DNA of 64,000 bases from Teichococcus aerophilus. GTDB taxonomy: Bacteria > Pseudomonadota > Alphaproteobacteria > Acetobacterales > Acetobacteraceae. Positions 42,499 through 50,980 of this stretch are shown here, one piece after another; within the stretch, counting starts at the first letter, position 1; each line of letters starts with the position of its first letter. The stretch lies in assembly GCF_014490485.1 (NCBI RefSeq), contig NZ_JACTVA010000003.1, positions 62,001-126,000 on the forward strand. The letters are read 5' to 3'. Below the pieces are notes generated by a model. That model had not been told where the DNA came from and made no database searches. It worked only from the letters and a program-made list of their open reading frames with translations. Made by a program: the position numbers and the translations under genes.

Positions 42499-44580
42499 TC
42501 AGGCGCTCTTCTTCGCGATCTCTTCGGCGACGTTGCGCGGCACCGGATCGTAGTGGTGGAAGGACATGGAGAAGGACGCACGGCCCTTCGTCATGCCACG
42601 CAGGTTGGAGATGTAGCCGAACATCTCCTTCAGCGGCACATGGGCACGGACGATGACCGAGGTGCCGGCCATATCCTGGCTCTGGATGACGCCGCGGCGA
42701 CGGTTGAGATCGCCCACCACGTCACCGACGTGATCCTGCGGGGTGGTGACTTCCACGTCCATGATCGGCTCGAGGATGACCGGGCCGGCCTTCTTCATGC
42801 CTTCGCGGAAGCAGGCCTTGGCGGCGATTTCGAACGCCAGGGCGCTGGAGTCGACGTCGTGGTACTTGCCGTCCACCAGGGAGTACTTGAAGTCCACCGT
42901 GGGGAAGCCGGCGAGCACGCCCGTCTCGGCCTGCACCTTGATGCCCTTGTCGACGGCCGGGATGTATTCCTTCGGCACCGAGCCACCGACGACGGCGTTG
43001 ACGAACTCGACGCCCTCGTTCCGCTCCTTCGGCTCGAAGGTGATCTTCACCTCGGCGTACTGGCCCGAGCCACCCGACTGCTTCTTGTGGGTGTAGATCT
43101 CGGTGTGGGACTTCGTGATCGTCTCACGATAGGCCACCTGCGGCGCACCGATATTCGCGTCCACGCCATATTCGCGCTTCAGGCGGTCGATGATGATCTC
43201 GAGGTGCAGCTCGCCCATGCCGGACAGGATGGTCTGGCCGGTTTCCTGGTCGGTCTTCAGGCGGAGCGAGGGGTCCTCGCTGGCCAGCTTCTGCAGGCCG
43301 AGCGTCATCTTCTCGACGCCGTCCTTCGATTTCGGCTCGACCGAGATGTCGATGACGGGCACCGGGAAGGCCATGCGCTCCAGCACGACGGGGTCCGCGG
43401 GGTCGGCCAGGGTGTCACCCGTCAGGGTATCCTTCAGGCCCACGATGGCGACGATGTCGCCCGCGAACACTTCCTTCACTTCCTCACGCTTGTCGGCGTG
43501 CATCTGGAACATGCGGCCGATGCGTTCCTTGTTGCCCTTGGCCGTGTTCAGGACGGTATCGCCCTGGCGCACGACGCCGGCATAAACGCGGATGAAGGTC
43601 AGGTTGCCGTACTTGTCGTTGATCATCTTGAAAGCGAGCGCGGAGAACGGCGCGGTCTCGCTCACTTCGATGACGCGGCGGTCGAGGTTCTCTTCCTCGC
43701 CCTCCTCGGGGGCCACCATGATGCCGGCGACTTCAACCGGGCTCGGCAGGTAGTCGCACACGGCGTCCAGCAACGGCTGCACGCCCTTGTTCTTGAAGGA
43801 AGAACCGCAGACAACCGGGCGGAAGGCGCCGGAGATCGTGCCCTTCTTGATGCACTTCTTCAGGGTCTCGACGGAGACGTCGCCCTTGTCGAAGTACTCT
43901 TCCATCGCCGCGTCGTCGACCGACAGGGCGGTGTCGAGCAAGGTCTGGCGGTACTCGGCCGCCTTCTCCTTCAGGTCGTCGGGGATCGGGGCGTCGTGGT
44001 ACTTGGCGCCGAGCTCGTCGCCTTCCCAGATCAGCGCCTTCATCTCGACCAGGTCGACGACGCCCTTCAGGGTGTCCTCGATGCCGATCGGCAGCTGCAG
44101 GGCCACCCAGGTGATGCCCAGCTTCTCGGTCAGCGTATCAGCCGCGCGATAGAAATCGGCGCCGGTGCGGTCGAGCTTGTTGATGTAGATGATGCGCGGG
44201 ACGCTGTAGCGGTCGGCCAGGCGCCAGTTGGTCTCGGACTGCGGCTGCACGCCGGCGACGCCCTCGATCACGAACACCGCGCCATCAAGCACGCGCAGCG
44301 AGCGGTTGACTTCAATGTTGAAGTCGATGTGGCCCGGGGTGTCGATGACGTTGATCCGGTGGCCCTTCCACTCCGCCGTCACGGCCGCGGAGGTGATCGT
44401 GATGCCACGCTCACGCTCCTGGTCCATGTAGTCGGTCGTGGTGTTGCCCTCGTGGACCTCACCAATCTTGTGGGACTTGCCGGTGTAGTAGAGAATCCGC
44501 TCGGTGGTCGTCGTCTTACCGGCGTCGATATGCGCCGTGATACCAATATTGCGGATCATGTTGAGCGGGGTGCGCGCCAC
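42499..44580 (-). CDS. fusA: Elongation factor G, divergent
   Basis: A five-domain translocase GTPase of 693 residues. G1 is AHIDAGKT (residues 16-23), G3 is DTPGH and G4 is NKLD. The start is a GTG at 44580, chosen because GGAGG sits five bases upstream and because it gives the usual MARTPL beginning; the ATG at 44592 lies further up. Switch I reads [16 protein letters not shown] where canonical EF-G has ATMDWMEQEQERGIT, and several otherwise fixed positions differ (for example [14 protein letters not shown]). There is no rpsL, rpsG or tuf beside it. It may be the only EF-G or a paralog specialised for recycling or stress. Confidence 0.9.
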   Translation of the reverse strand: MARTPLNMIRNIGITAHIDAGKTTTTERILYYTGKSHKIGEVHEGNTTTDYMDQERERGITITSAAVTAEWKGHRINVIDTPGHIDFNIEVNRSLRVLDGAVFVIEGVAGVQPQSETNWRLADRYSVPRIIYINKLDRTGADFYRAADTLTEKLGITWVALQLPIGIEDTLKGVVDLVEMKALIWEGDELGAKYHDAPIPDDLKEKAAEYRQTLLDTALSVDDAAMEEYFDKGDVSVETLKKCIKKGTISGAFRPVVCGSSFKNKGVQPLLDAVCDYLPSPVEVAGIMVAPEEGEEENLDRRVIEVSETAPFSALAFKMINDKYGNLTFIRVYAGVVRQGDTVLNTAKGNKERIGRMFQMHADKREEVKEVFAGDIVAIVGLKDTLTGDTLADPADPVVLERMAFPVPVIDISVEPKSKDGVEKMTLGLQKLASEDPSLRLKTDQETGQTILSGMGELHLEIIIDRLKREYGVDANIGAPQVAYRETITKSHTEIYTHKKQSGGSGQYAEVKITFEPKERNEGVEFVNAVVGGSVPKEYIPAVDKGIKVQAETGVLAGFPTVDFKYSLVDGKYHDVDSSALAFEIAAKACFREGMKKAGPVILEPIMDVEVTTPQDHVGDVVGDLNRRRGVIQSQDMAGTSVIVRAHVPLKEMFGYISNLRGMTKGRASFSMSFHHYDPVPRNVAEEIAKKSA

Positions 44581-44979
44581 GTGGGCCTCCATACGCGTCG
44601 CGGCGCGAGCCGCGCGGGAATCATGATGCAAGCCGGTCGCAGCTTCCCGTGGCTGCGTCCTCGCTTATAACCTTCTTAAGCCCGGTTGCTCCGACCACCG
44701 ATACCAGCCCCACCATCGGCAGGGCTGTCACTGGACCAGGGAACCCTGGTCACCTTCATACCGGAACCGTCGCAGCTTCCCGTCGTTCCGTCACCCGCAA
44801 GCGAGTCATCCGGAAGCCGGCCATGGGGGCGGCACATGCCCTGGATCGGGCCTTATTGCAAGCAGTAAGGCCTTCTTCAGGCAAAGCCGGGCGCCCCGAG
44901 GCGCCCATTTGCCCGTATCGCGGCGCATCGGGCGTCGCCCATGGCCTTGACCGTAACATGGTGGCCGAGGCCACCGGCT
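44581..44979. other. 399-bp intergenic region between dksA and fusA
   Basis: No coding frame or tRNA is seen. Contents: a hairpin after dksA (44889-44906), an 8-bp inverted repeat GACCAGGG-AA-CCCTGGTC (44734-44751), and a 15-bp direct repeat GTCGCAGCTTCCCGT at 44636-44650 and 44769-44783. A TATAAG-like sequence on the minus strand near 44665 may be the fusA -10 box, but no convincing -35 was found. Confidence 0.45.
44889..44906 (-). terminator. Probable dksA terminator hairpin
   Basis: GGGCGCC pairs with GGCGCCC across CCGA; on the minus strand GGCTTTGCC follows. It lies 74 bp past the dksA stop. Confidence 0.5.
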
Positions 44980-45396
44980 TCAATCGTCGCGGTGCACGCG
45001 CTCCATACGCTCGTGGCGCTCCTGCGCCTCGATCGACATGGTGGCGATCGGCCGTGCCTCGAGCCGGCGGAGGCCGATGGGCTCGCCCGTCTCGTCGCAA
45101 TAGCCGTAGCTGCCATTGGCAATCCGCTCCAGCGCCTGGTCGATCTTGGAGATGAGCTTGCGGGCACGGTCGCGTGTCCGCAATTCCAGGGCGCGGTCGG
45201 TCTCCACGCTGGCACGATCGGTCAGATCGGCCTCGGAGATACCACCCTTGCTCAAGCTCGCCAGGGTGTCGCCAGCCTCACGCAACAGGTCCTGCCGCCA
45301 GCGCAACAGCTTCTGGCGGAAATACTCCTGTTGCAGGGGGCTCATGAATTCCTCGGATTCCGAGGGCCTGTAATCAGGCGGCAATGTGATCAGCAT
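44980..45396 (-). CDS. dksA: RNA polymerase-binding transcription factor DksA
   Basis: DksA enters the RNA polymerase secondary channel and potentiates ppGpp. The 138-residue product has a long coiled coil with the tip motif DLTDRAS and a C-terminal domain GSYGYCDETGEPIGLRRLEARPIATMSIEAQERHE. Only one of the four zinc cysteines is kept, a form common in alphaproteobacteria. The MLITLPPDYRPSESEEFMSP start is typical of this class. It lies behind fabH on the same strand, with its own promoter in the gap. Confidence 0.95.
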   Translation of the reverse strand: MLITLPPDYRPSESEEFMSPLQQEYFRQKLLRWRQDLLREAGDTLASLSKGGISEADLTDRASVETDRALELRTRDRARKLISKIDQALERIANGSYGYCDETGEPIGLRRLEARPIATMSIEAQERHERMERVHRDD

Positions 45397-45460
45397 TGAA
45401 CTTGATCCCCCGGCCTCAGAGGGAGCAGCCTGATCGGCTGGCCCCCCGCTGGGCGGGCGG

Positions 45461-45489
45461 AACATACAGTCGGCCCTCTTACAAAGCAA
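45461..45489 (-). promoter_or_regulatory. Candidate sigma-70 promoter of dksA
   Basis: On the minus strand TTGCTT (-35), 17 bases, then TATGTT (-10). It lies about 65 bp before the dksA ATG. A perfect TGGAAT-GAAA-ATTCCA inverted repeat (45510-45525) lies just upstream and could bind a regulator. Confidence 0.45.
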
Positions 45490-45596
45490 AGGGGTCCGTG
45501 CGATTGAAATGGAATGAAAATTCCACGACAAGCGGCTGATATGCTTAGATAATTAGCAAATTGCTGCAGCGCGGTGCAAATAATGAACCGCAGGAA

Positions 45597-46562
45597 TCAG
45601 AAACGGGCCAGCGCCGCGCCCCAGGTCAAGCCGCCGCCAATGGCTTCCATCAGCACCAAGTCGCCCTGCTGGATGCGCCCGTCCCGCGTAGCTTCCGCCA
45701 GCGCGAGCGGGATGGAGGCGGCGGAGGTGTTGGCGTGGCGGTCCACCGTCATCACCACCTGCTCGGCCGGCAGGCCAAGTTTCTTGCCCATCGCCTCGAT
45801 GATGCGGCGGTTCGCCTGGTGCGGTACCAGCCACTTCACGTCGGACTTTTGCAGCCCATTGGCGGCCAGGGCCTCGTCCACCACAGATGCCAGCTTGGAT
45901 ACGGCATGGCGGAACACTTCCCGCCCCGTCATCCGCACCACGCCGGCCACTTCGTCGACCAGCAGGATATCAGCGTGGTTGCCGTCGGCATGCAGGTGGG
46001 TGGAAAGCACGCCGCGCTCCCCGCCCTCGGTGGCACGCACCACCACGGCGCCGGCGCCATCGCCGAACAGCACGCAGGTGCCACGGTCGGTCCAGTCGAC
46101 GATGCGGCTGAACACCTCGGCCCCGATGACCAGCGCGCAGCGCGCCTGCCGGGCCCGCAGCATCGCATCGGCGACGGAGAGCGCGTAGACGAAGCCGGTG
46201 CAGGCGGCGGAAATGTCGAAGGCGAAGCCCTGCGTCACGCCCAGCTTGGCCTGGACGCGAGCGGCGGTGGAGGGAAACGCCGAATCGGGCGTGGCGGTGG
46301 CCACGATGATCGCATCGACCTCCGACACATCCACCCCGGCCTGGGCCAGCGCGGCGCGTGCGGCCTCGGCCGCCATGTCGCTTGCCATTTGGCCGGCGGC
46401 GGCGATGTGGCGGCGGCGGATGCCGGTGCGCTCGACGATCCAGGCGTCGGAGGTGTCCAGCTGGTAGCGTGCGGCGACCGCATCGTTATCCAGCGCTTCC
46501 TCCGGCAGATAGCCGCCAGTGCCGATGATGACGGCGCGAATGTCCTGGGAAGAGGAGATCAT
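45597..46562 (-). CDS. fabH: 3-oxoacyl-[ACP] synthase III (FabH)
   Basis: FabH starts fatty acid synthesis by joining acetyl-CoA to malonyl-ACP. The 321-residue protein has the catalytic triad: Cys121 in DISAACTGF, His in VPHQANRRI and Asn in DRHANTSAAS. ERTGIRRRH and GDGAGAVVV are further signatures. The ATG at 46562 is chosen over one six codons upstream. It is the third gene of rpmF-plsX-fabH. In many alphaproteobacteria ihfA follows; here dksA does. Confidence 0.96.
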   Translation of the reverse strand: MISSSQDIRAVIIGTGGYLPEEALDNDAVAARYQLDTSDAWIVERTGIRRRHIAAAGQMASDMAAEAARAALAQAGVDVSEVDAIIVATATPDSAFPSTAARVQAKLGVTQGFAFDISAACTGFVYALSVADAMLRARQARCALVIGAEVFSRIVDWTDRGTCVLFGDGAGAVVVRATEGGERGVLSTHLHADGNHADILLVDEVAGVVRMTGREVFRHAVSKLASVVDEALAANGLQKSDVKWLVPHQANRRIIEAMGKKLGLPAEQVVMTVDRHANTSAASIPLALAEATRDGRIQQGDLVLMEAIGGGLTWGAALARF

Positions 46563-46616
46563 GGGGGCAGATATCCGCAAGGCGGGCCCGGCGGCAAGCG
46601 CCTGTCGCCCATGGAA

Positions 46617-47708
46617 TCAGTCTGTTGTCAGGCTCGCCGTCGCCCGGTTGCGGGAGGGCATGGCGGCCAGCCCTTCCCGGATCCGGTCGTTGACCCGGTT
46701 GGTCACCATGTCCATCGCCACGTCGACGGCATGGGCGAAGCCCAGCGCATCGGTGCCGCCATGGCTCTTCACGACCAGGCCGTTCAGGCCGATCAACACG
46801 GCGCCATTATAACGCCTCGGGTCCATCCACTCGCGCAACCGCTCCAGCGCCGGGCGGGCGAGCAGGTAACCAAGCTTGGAGAGCCAGGAGGAGGTGAAAC
46901 TCTGCTTCAGCAGGCCGCCGAACAGCTTCAGGGCGCCCTCGCCCGTCTTCAGCGCGACATTGCCGGTGAAGCCGTCCATGACGATCACGTCCACCGTGCC
47001 GGCGGTAATGTCGTGCCCCTCCACGAAGCCGTGGAAGTTGGCGGCCAGCGGGGAGGCCTTCAGCATCTCGGACGCCAGGCGCACGCGCTCGTCGCCCTTC
47101 AGCTCCTCGCTGCCGACATTCATCAGGCCGATGCTAGGATTGGGCAGGCCGAGAACGGCGCGGGCGAAGGCATCGCCCATCACCGCGAACTCGACCAGGT
47201 TGCGCGCATCGCAGACAATGTTGGCACCGAGATCCAGCAGCACCACGTCGCCGCGGGCGGAGGGGCCGATAGCGGCCAGCGCCGGCCGGTCGATCTCCGG
47301 CAGCGACTTCACGACGATCTTGCCGAGGGCCATTAGCGCGCCGGTATTGCCGGCGGAGACGACGCCGGCGGCCTCCTGCCCCGCCACGGCATCGATGGCG
47401 ATGCGCATGGAGGACTGGCGGACCCGCAACGCGGCCGTCGGCTTCATGTCACCGGGGATGGCTTCCCGGGCATGGCGAATGGTGCAGGCCTTGGCCGCGC
47501 GCGGACGCTTGGCCAACAGCGGCTGCAGGGTGGCTTCGTCACCCACCAGCAGGAAATGCGCGTTGGGGTGGCGTTCCGCGGCGATTTCCAGCCCGTCCAG
47601 CACCGAAACCGGCGCGTGATCCCCGCCCATCGCATCGATGGCCAGATCATACGCACCGATCTTCGGATTCTGAGCGATCACGCCCGGGGAAGAAGATACC
47701 TGAGACAA
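46617..47708 (-). CDS. plsX: Phosphate acyltransferase PlsX
   Basis: PlsX makes acyl-phosphate from acyl-ACP for phospholipid synthesis. The 363-residue protein has IDAMGGDHAP near residue 24, GATAVVSAGNTGA-type block seen as AGVVSAGNTGALMAL, and LVEFAVMGDAFARAVLG with GLMNVGSEE. It is 32 bp downstream of rpmF and 54 bp upstream of fabH, all in one direction. Confidence 0.96.
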   Translation of the reverse strand: MSQVSSSPGVIAQNPKIGAYDLAIDAMGGDHAPVSVLDGLEIAAERHPNAHFLLVGDEATLQPLLAKRPRAAKACTIRHAREAIPGDMKPTAALRVRQSSMRIAIDAVAGQEAAGVVSAGNTGALMALGKIVVKSLPEIDRPALAAIGPSARGDVVLLDLGANIVCDARNLVEFAVMGDAFARAVLGLPNPSIGLMNVGSEELKGDERVRLASEMLKASPLAANFHGFVEGHDITAGTVDVIVMDGFTGNVALKTGEGALKLFGGLLKQSFTSSWLSKLGYLLARPALERLREWMDPRRYNGAVLIGLNGLVVKSHGGTDALGFAHAVDVAMDMVTNRVNDRIREGLAAMPSRNRATASLTTD

Positions 47709-47740
47709 GGTACGGAAAATCCCTGGGCGCGGTCAGCCGA

Positions 47741-47944
47741 TCAGACGCGAACCGCGGCCTTCAAGGCCTTACCAGCCGAGACGACCTCGCGGCCGTCATA
47801 GTGGCCGCAAGAAGCGCAGATGTGGTGCGGGCGCTTCAGCTCACCGCAATTCGCGCACTCATGGTACGCCTCGGTGCCGAGGGCCTCATGGCTGCGACGC
47901 ATGCCACGGCGGGACGGCGAAACTTTTCTCTTCGGAACGGCCAT
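47741..47944 (-). CDS. rpmF: 50S ribosomal protein L32
   Basis: A 67-residue basic protein beginning [22 protein letters not shown], the standard L32 start. Four cysteines (CANC and CASC) form a zinc ribbon. It leads the rpmF-plsX-fabH operon. A promoter should lie in the 114 bp after the GntR gene. Confidence 0.97.
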   Translation of the reverse strand: MAVPKRKVSPSRRGMRRSHEALGTEAYHECANCGELKRPHHICASCGHYDGREVVSAGKALKAAVRV

Positions 47945-48058
47945 GGCGCCGGGCCTCTCTCTCTGGTCGTGCTGTAGTCGTCAGCGGTCAATAAGGAAGG
48001 CGGGGCCAATACCACCGCCCCCCGGGGGGTGCAAGCATTGCTGCTGGAGTCGTAACCG

Positions 48059-48805
48059 TCAGTCGAGCCGGACGGCGTAACGATAGCGCTTGGTGTCGAT
48101 CAACGAGACGCGGTGCTCGACCACGCGGCGGGCGATGTCATAGGCGATCCGCTCCACCATCAGCAAGGGCGTTCCCTGCTCCAAGCCCAGCAGCGTGGCC
48201 TCTTCCGGCCCGGCAGCCTGGGCGGAGAGCTCTTCCTCCGCATGCTCCACGGTCACGCCATGGGCGCGCTGGAAGTGGACATAGAGCTCCGTGGAGAATT
48301 CGCCCTCCGGCAGGTGGAAGCCGGGCAGCCGCTCGGCCACCAGGGTGCAGCGCTCGAAGATTCGCGGCGCGCCTTCGACCAGGCGAATCCGCCGCAGGCG
48401 GTACACGGGCGTGCCCTCGGGCAGCTTCAGCGCCGCCGCCTCCGCCGCATCGGCCTCGGCCGGTTCGCAGGAGAGGACGACGATGCGGGAGATGACCTCC
48501 GCCCCGTCCAGGTCGCGCAGACGGTAGAAGTGGAAGCGGGCCGTATCGCCGGTGTGGCGCAGCACCGTGGTGCCCCGCCCCTGCCGACGTTCGATCAGGT
48601 TGCGGCGTTCCAGCTCCGCCAGCGCCTTGCGGACCGTGCCCTGGGAGACGCCGAGCTCGGACGCCAGTTCCGGCTCCGCCGGCAGGGAATGGCCAGGGGG
48701 CCAGGCACCGCTGGCAATCCTGCCAATCAGCACCGACTCGACCTGTTGATAGAGCGGGCGGGCATCGAGCCGCTCCGGCGGGGGTGTGGGCGTGCTCGTC
48801 GACAT
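48059..48805 (-). CDS. GntR family regulator with UTRA domain
   Basis: A 248-residue HutC-subfamily regulator. The N-terminal winged helix (DARPLYQQVESVLIGRIASGAWPPGHSLPAEPELASELGVSQGTVRKALAELERRNLIERRQGRGT) occupies residues 14-81. The UTRA effector domain fills the rest and ends with IDTKRYRYAVRLD. A perfect 14-bp palindrome GTCTTATATAAGAC lies about 100 bp upstream, which fits autoregulation. A near copy of the same site overlaps the pdhA promoter in this window, so pyruvate dehydrogenase is a likely target. The effector is unknown. Confidence 0.9.
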   Translation of the reverse strand: MSTSTPTPPPERLDARPLYQQVESVLIGRIASGAWPPGHSLPAEPELASELGVSQGTVRKALAELERRNLIERRQGRGTTVLRHTGDTARFHFYRLRDLDGAEVISRIVVLSCEPAEADAAEAAALKLPEGTPVYRLRRIRLVEGAPRIFERCTLVAERLPGFHLPEGEFSTELYVHFQRAHGVTVEHAEEELSAQAAGPEEATLLGLEQGTPLLMVERIAYDIARRVVEHRVSLIDTKRYRYAVRLD

Positions 48806-48906
48806 GGCGGTGATGGGTTTCCAGCAGCAGTGCCCGCCATCGCAGGCGTCACCCAGTGTTTTCCCGATCCTTGCGGCTTGATCAAGGCAGCAGCTGAATC
48901 AGACTT

Positions 48907-48923
48907 GTGTCTTATATAAGACC
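48907..48923. promoter_or_regulatory. Candidate GntR operator (site 1)
   Basis: GTGTCTTATATAAGACC contains the perfect 14-bp palindrome GTCTTATATAAGAC at 48909-48922. It is 102-118 bp upstream of the GntR start. It matches the site at 61288-61304 in 15 of 17 bases. Confidence 0.65.
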
Positions 48924-49000
48924 TGCTAAGAAGGGGCCTCTCGGGACTGCTTCCGCAAGCCGAGTTTGGGGAGGAAGATCCCGTAATGGGACGCGCGTTT

Positions 49001-49033
49001 GACGGCGCCGGGCTGTAGAGCCCAGGCGCCGTC
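49001..49033 (-). terminator. Hairpin terminator of msrA
   Basis: GACGGCGCCGGGCT pairs with AGCCC-A-GGCGCCGTC (one bulged A) across GTAG. It lies 28 bp past the msrA stop. No T run. Confidence 0.6.
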
Positions 49034-49060
49034 CGCGTATTCAGCCCCCGGATAACCCCA

Positions 49061-49618
49061 TCACGCTGCGTGCGACTTCAGCCGACTCGCGAAGCTCTTG
49101 CGGAACTTGGCCACCTTCGGCGCCACCACGGCACGGCAGTAGCCGGACCACGGGTTGCGGGTGAAGTAGTCCTGGTGCTCGGGCTCGGCCGGCCAGAACG
49201 TCCCGGCGGGCTCGATGGTGGTGACGATCGGCGCCGGCCACAGCTGGGCGGCTTCCAGTTCGGCCATCACGGCACGGGCGGTCTGCTCCTGCGTCTCGTC
49301 CAGCGGCATGACGGTGCTGCGGTACTGCGGGCCGACATCGGCGCCCTGGCGGTCCTTAGTGGTCGGGTCATGCAGGGTGAAGAACATCCGCAGCAGGTCG
49401 GCGTAGCTGACCGTGGCGGGGTCGAACACCACCTTCACCACCTCGGCGTGGCCGGTCTGCTTGCCGCAGACCTGCTCGTAGGTCGGGTGATCCACATGGC
49501 CGCCGGCATAGCCGGAGACCACCTCGGTCACCCCTTGCAGGTCCCGGAACGCGGCGTCGATGCACCAGAAGCAGCCGCCGCCCAGGATGGCGGTCTGCGG
49601 GGTGGAGTCGTTGGTCAT
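49061..49618 (-). CDS. msrA: Peptide-methionine (S)-S-oxide reductase MsrA
   Basis: MsrA repairs oxidised methionine. The 185-residue protein carries the catalytic GCFWC motif (Cys16, Cys19), [26 protein letters not shown], and [10 protein letters not shown]. The start at 49618 places GCFWC at the normal distance. No export signal, so cytoplasmic. Divergent from the serine hydrolase gene. Confidence 0.95.
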   Translation of the reverse strand: MTNDSTPQTAILGGGCFWCIDAAFRDLQGVTEVVSGYAGGHVDHPTYEQVCGKQTGHAEVVKVVFDPATVSYADLLRMFFTLHDPTTKDRQGADVGPQYRSTVMPLDETQEQTARAVMAELEAAQLWPAPIVTTIEPAGTFWPAEPEHQDYFTRNPWSGYCRAVVAPKVAKFRKSFASRLKSHAA

Positions 49619-49727
49619 GGGCGGTCTCCGTCCGAAATGTGGAGTGATGGATGAAATGGTGCGCCTTGGCCGTGCGCGCATCCCCCCCCTCTTGTCGGCG
49701 CGCCACCCTGGCGGCACCGTGGCCTGC

Positions 49728-50813
49728 ATGAACGTCCAAACCTTCCCTGCCCTCGCCCCCGCCGATGCCGGCTTCGATGCCGCCGCGCTGGCGGACGCCA
49801 TCGCGTTCGTCGAGGCGAATGACTCGCCCTTCCCGCGCGATATCCGCACCCATCTCGATGCCGGGTATTTCGAGCCGGCGCCGGATAACGAGGTGCTCGG
49901 CCCGGTCTTCCCGCGCGGTGGGCCGAACGGCGTGCTGCTGCGGCGCGGCCAGCGCGTGGCACAGTGGGGCAACCCGCTGCAATCCGACATGACCTTCAGC
50001 GTGGCCAAGAGCTACATCGCGCTGCTGGCCGGCCTGGCGCTGAGCGACGGGCTGATCCGGGACCTGGACGAGAAGGTCTCCGCCAGCGTCAGCGACCCGG
50101 CCTTCAGCGGCCCGCATAACGGCGCCATCACCTGGCGCATGCTGCTGAACCAGACCAGCGAGTGGGAAGGCACCCTGTTCGGCAAGGCCGACCGCATCGA
50201 CCGTGGGCGCGACCTGAAGCGGGAGGGCACCGGGCCGAAGGGCAGCGACCGGCCGATGCAGACCCCCGGCACCTACTGGGAATACAACGACGTCCGCGTC
50301 AACGCGCTGGCCCTGGCGCTGCTGCACCGCTTCCGGCGCCCGCTGCCGCAGGTCTTCGCCGAACGGATCATGGACCCGATTGGCGGCAGCCAGGATTGGC
50401 AGTGGAACGGCTACTCCACCAGCTTCGTCGAGATCGATGGGCAGAGCATGCCGTCGGTCTCCGGCGGCGGCCATTGGGGCGGCGGCGTGGTGACGCATGC
50501 GGAGGACCAACTGCGCATCGGCCAGCTGATGCTGCAGAACGGCCTGTGGAACGGCCGCCAGGTGCTGCCGGAAGGCTGGGTCGCCGCCTGCACCACCCCC
50601 AGCGCGCTGAACAAGGATTACGGGCTGCTGTGGTGGCTGAACGGCCAGGGGCGCTTCCCCGGCGTCAGCCGCGAGAGCTTCTTCGCGCAGGGCGCCGGCG
50701 GCAATATCATCTGGATCGACCCGAAGCACGAAGTGGCGGCGGTGTTCCGCTGGCTGAACCCTGCGGTGCATGCCCAGGCCCTGGCCAAGGTGACAGCCGC
50801 CATCAAGGCCTGA
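49728..50813 (+). CDS. Serine hydrolase, beta-lactamase/esterase family
   Basis: A 361-residue class C beta-lactamase-like enzyme. The catalytic SxxK is SVAK (Ser91, Lys94). The YxN-type motif is in YWEYNDVRVNA. The third block is GGGHWGGGVV. There is no signal peptide, so unlike secreted AmpC this one is probably a cytoplasmic esterase or amidase. The ATG at 49728 is chosen; upstream in-frame codons overlap the msrA leader. Confidence 0.85.
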   Translation: MNVQTFPALAPADAGFDAAALADAIAFVEANDSPFPRDIRTHLDAGYFEPAPDNEVLGPVFPRGGPNGVLLRRGQRVAQWGNPLQSDMTFSVAKSYIALLAGLALSDGLIRDLDEKVSASVSDPAFSGPHNGAITWRMLLNQTSEWEGTLFGKADRIDRGRDLKREGTGPKGSDRPMQTPGTYWEYNDVRVNALALALLHRFRRPLPQVFAERIMDPIGGSQDWQWNGYSTSFVEIDGQSMPSVSGGGHWGGGVVTHAEDQLRIGQLMLQNGLWNGRQVLPEGWVAACTTPSALNKDYGLLWWLNGQGRFPGVSRESFFAQGAGGNIIWIDPKHEVAAVFRWLNPAVHAQALAKVTAAIKA

Positions 50814-50875
50814 CGCGCGGTCGCCTGGCGCCGGTTGGCCGAACGCCGGGCAACCCGCACGCGTGGAATGCAGAA

Positions 50876-50909
50876 GCACGGTCACCCCGTACATCGTTGG
50901 TGACCGTGC
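50876..50909 (+). terminator. Hairpin after the serine hydrolase gene
   Basis: A perfect 11-bp stem, GCACGGTCACC with GGTGACCGTGC, and a 12-base loop, 62 bp past the stop. No T tract, so its terminator role is tentative. Confidence 0.45.
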
Positions 50910-50980
50910 CCGGACGAAGCGGCTTGTAGACGCCGGGGAGAGTGCTGCACGCTGGCTTGGCCATATCCGGAAGGTCGGCC

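Larger units (their letters stand above)
48806..49060. other. 255-bp regulatory region before the GntR gene
   Basis: Holds the 5' leader of the GntR gene, the palindromic operator at 48907-48923 and the msrA terminator hairpin at 49001-49033. No coding frame is supported. Confidence 0.6.

Noticed and set aside
42553-44670. Antisense open frame of about 700 codons over fusA
   Set aside because: It mirrors EF-G codon structure and has no recognisable domain.
44889-44906. Small structured RNA gene between dksA and fusA
   Set aside because: The hairpin is better explained as the dksA terminator; no promoter or further structure was seen.
47990-48058. CCCCCCGGGGGG palindrome after the GntR gene as a terminator
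   Set aside because: It has no usable loop and no T run; too weak to list.
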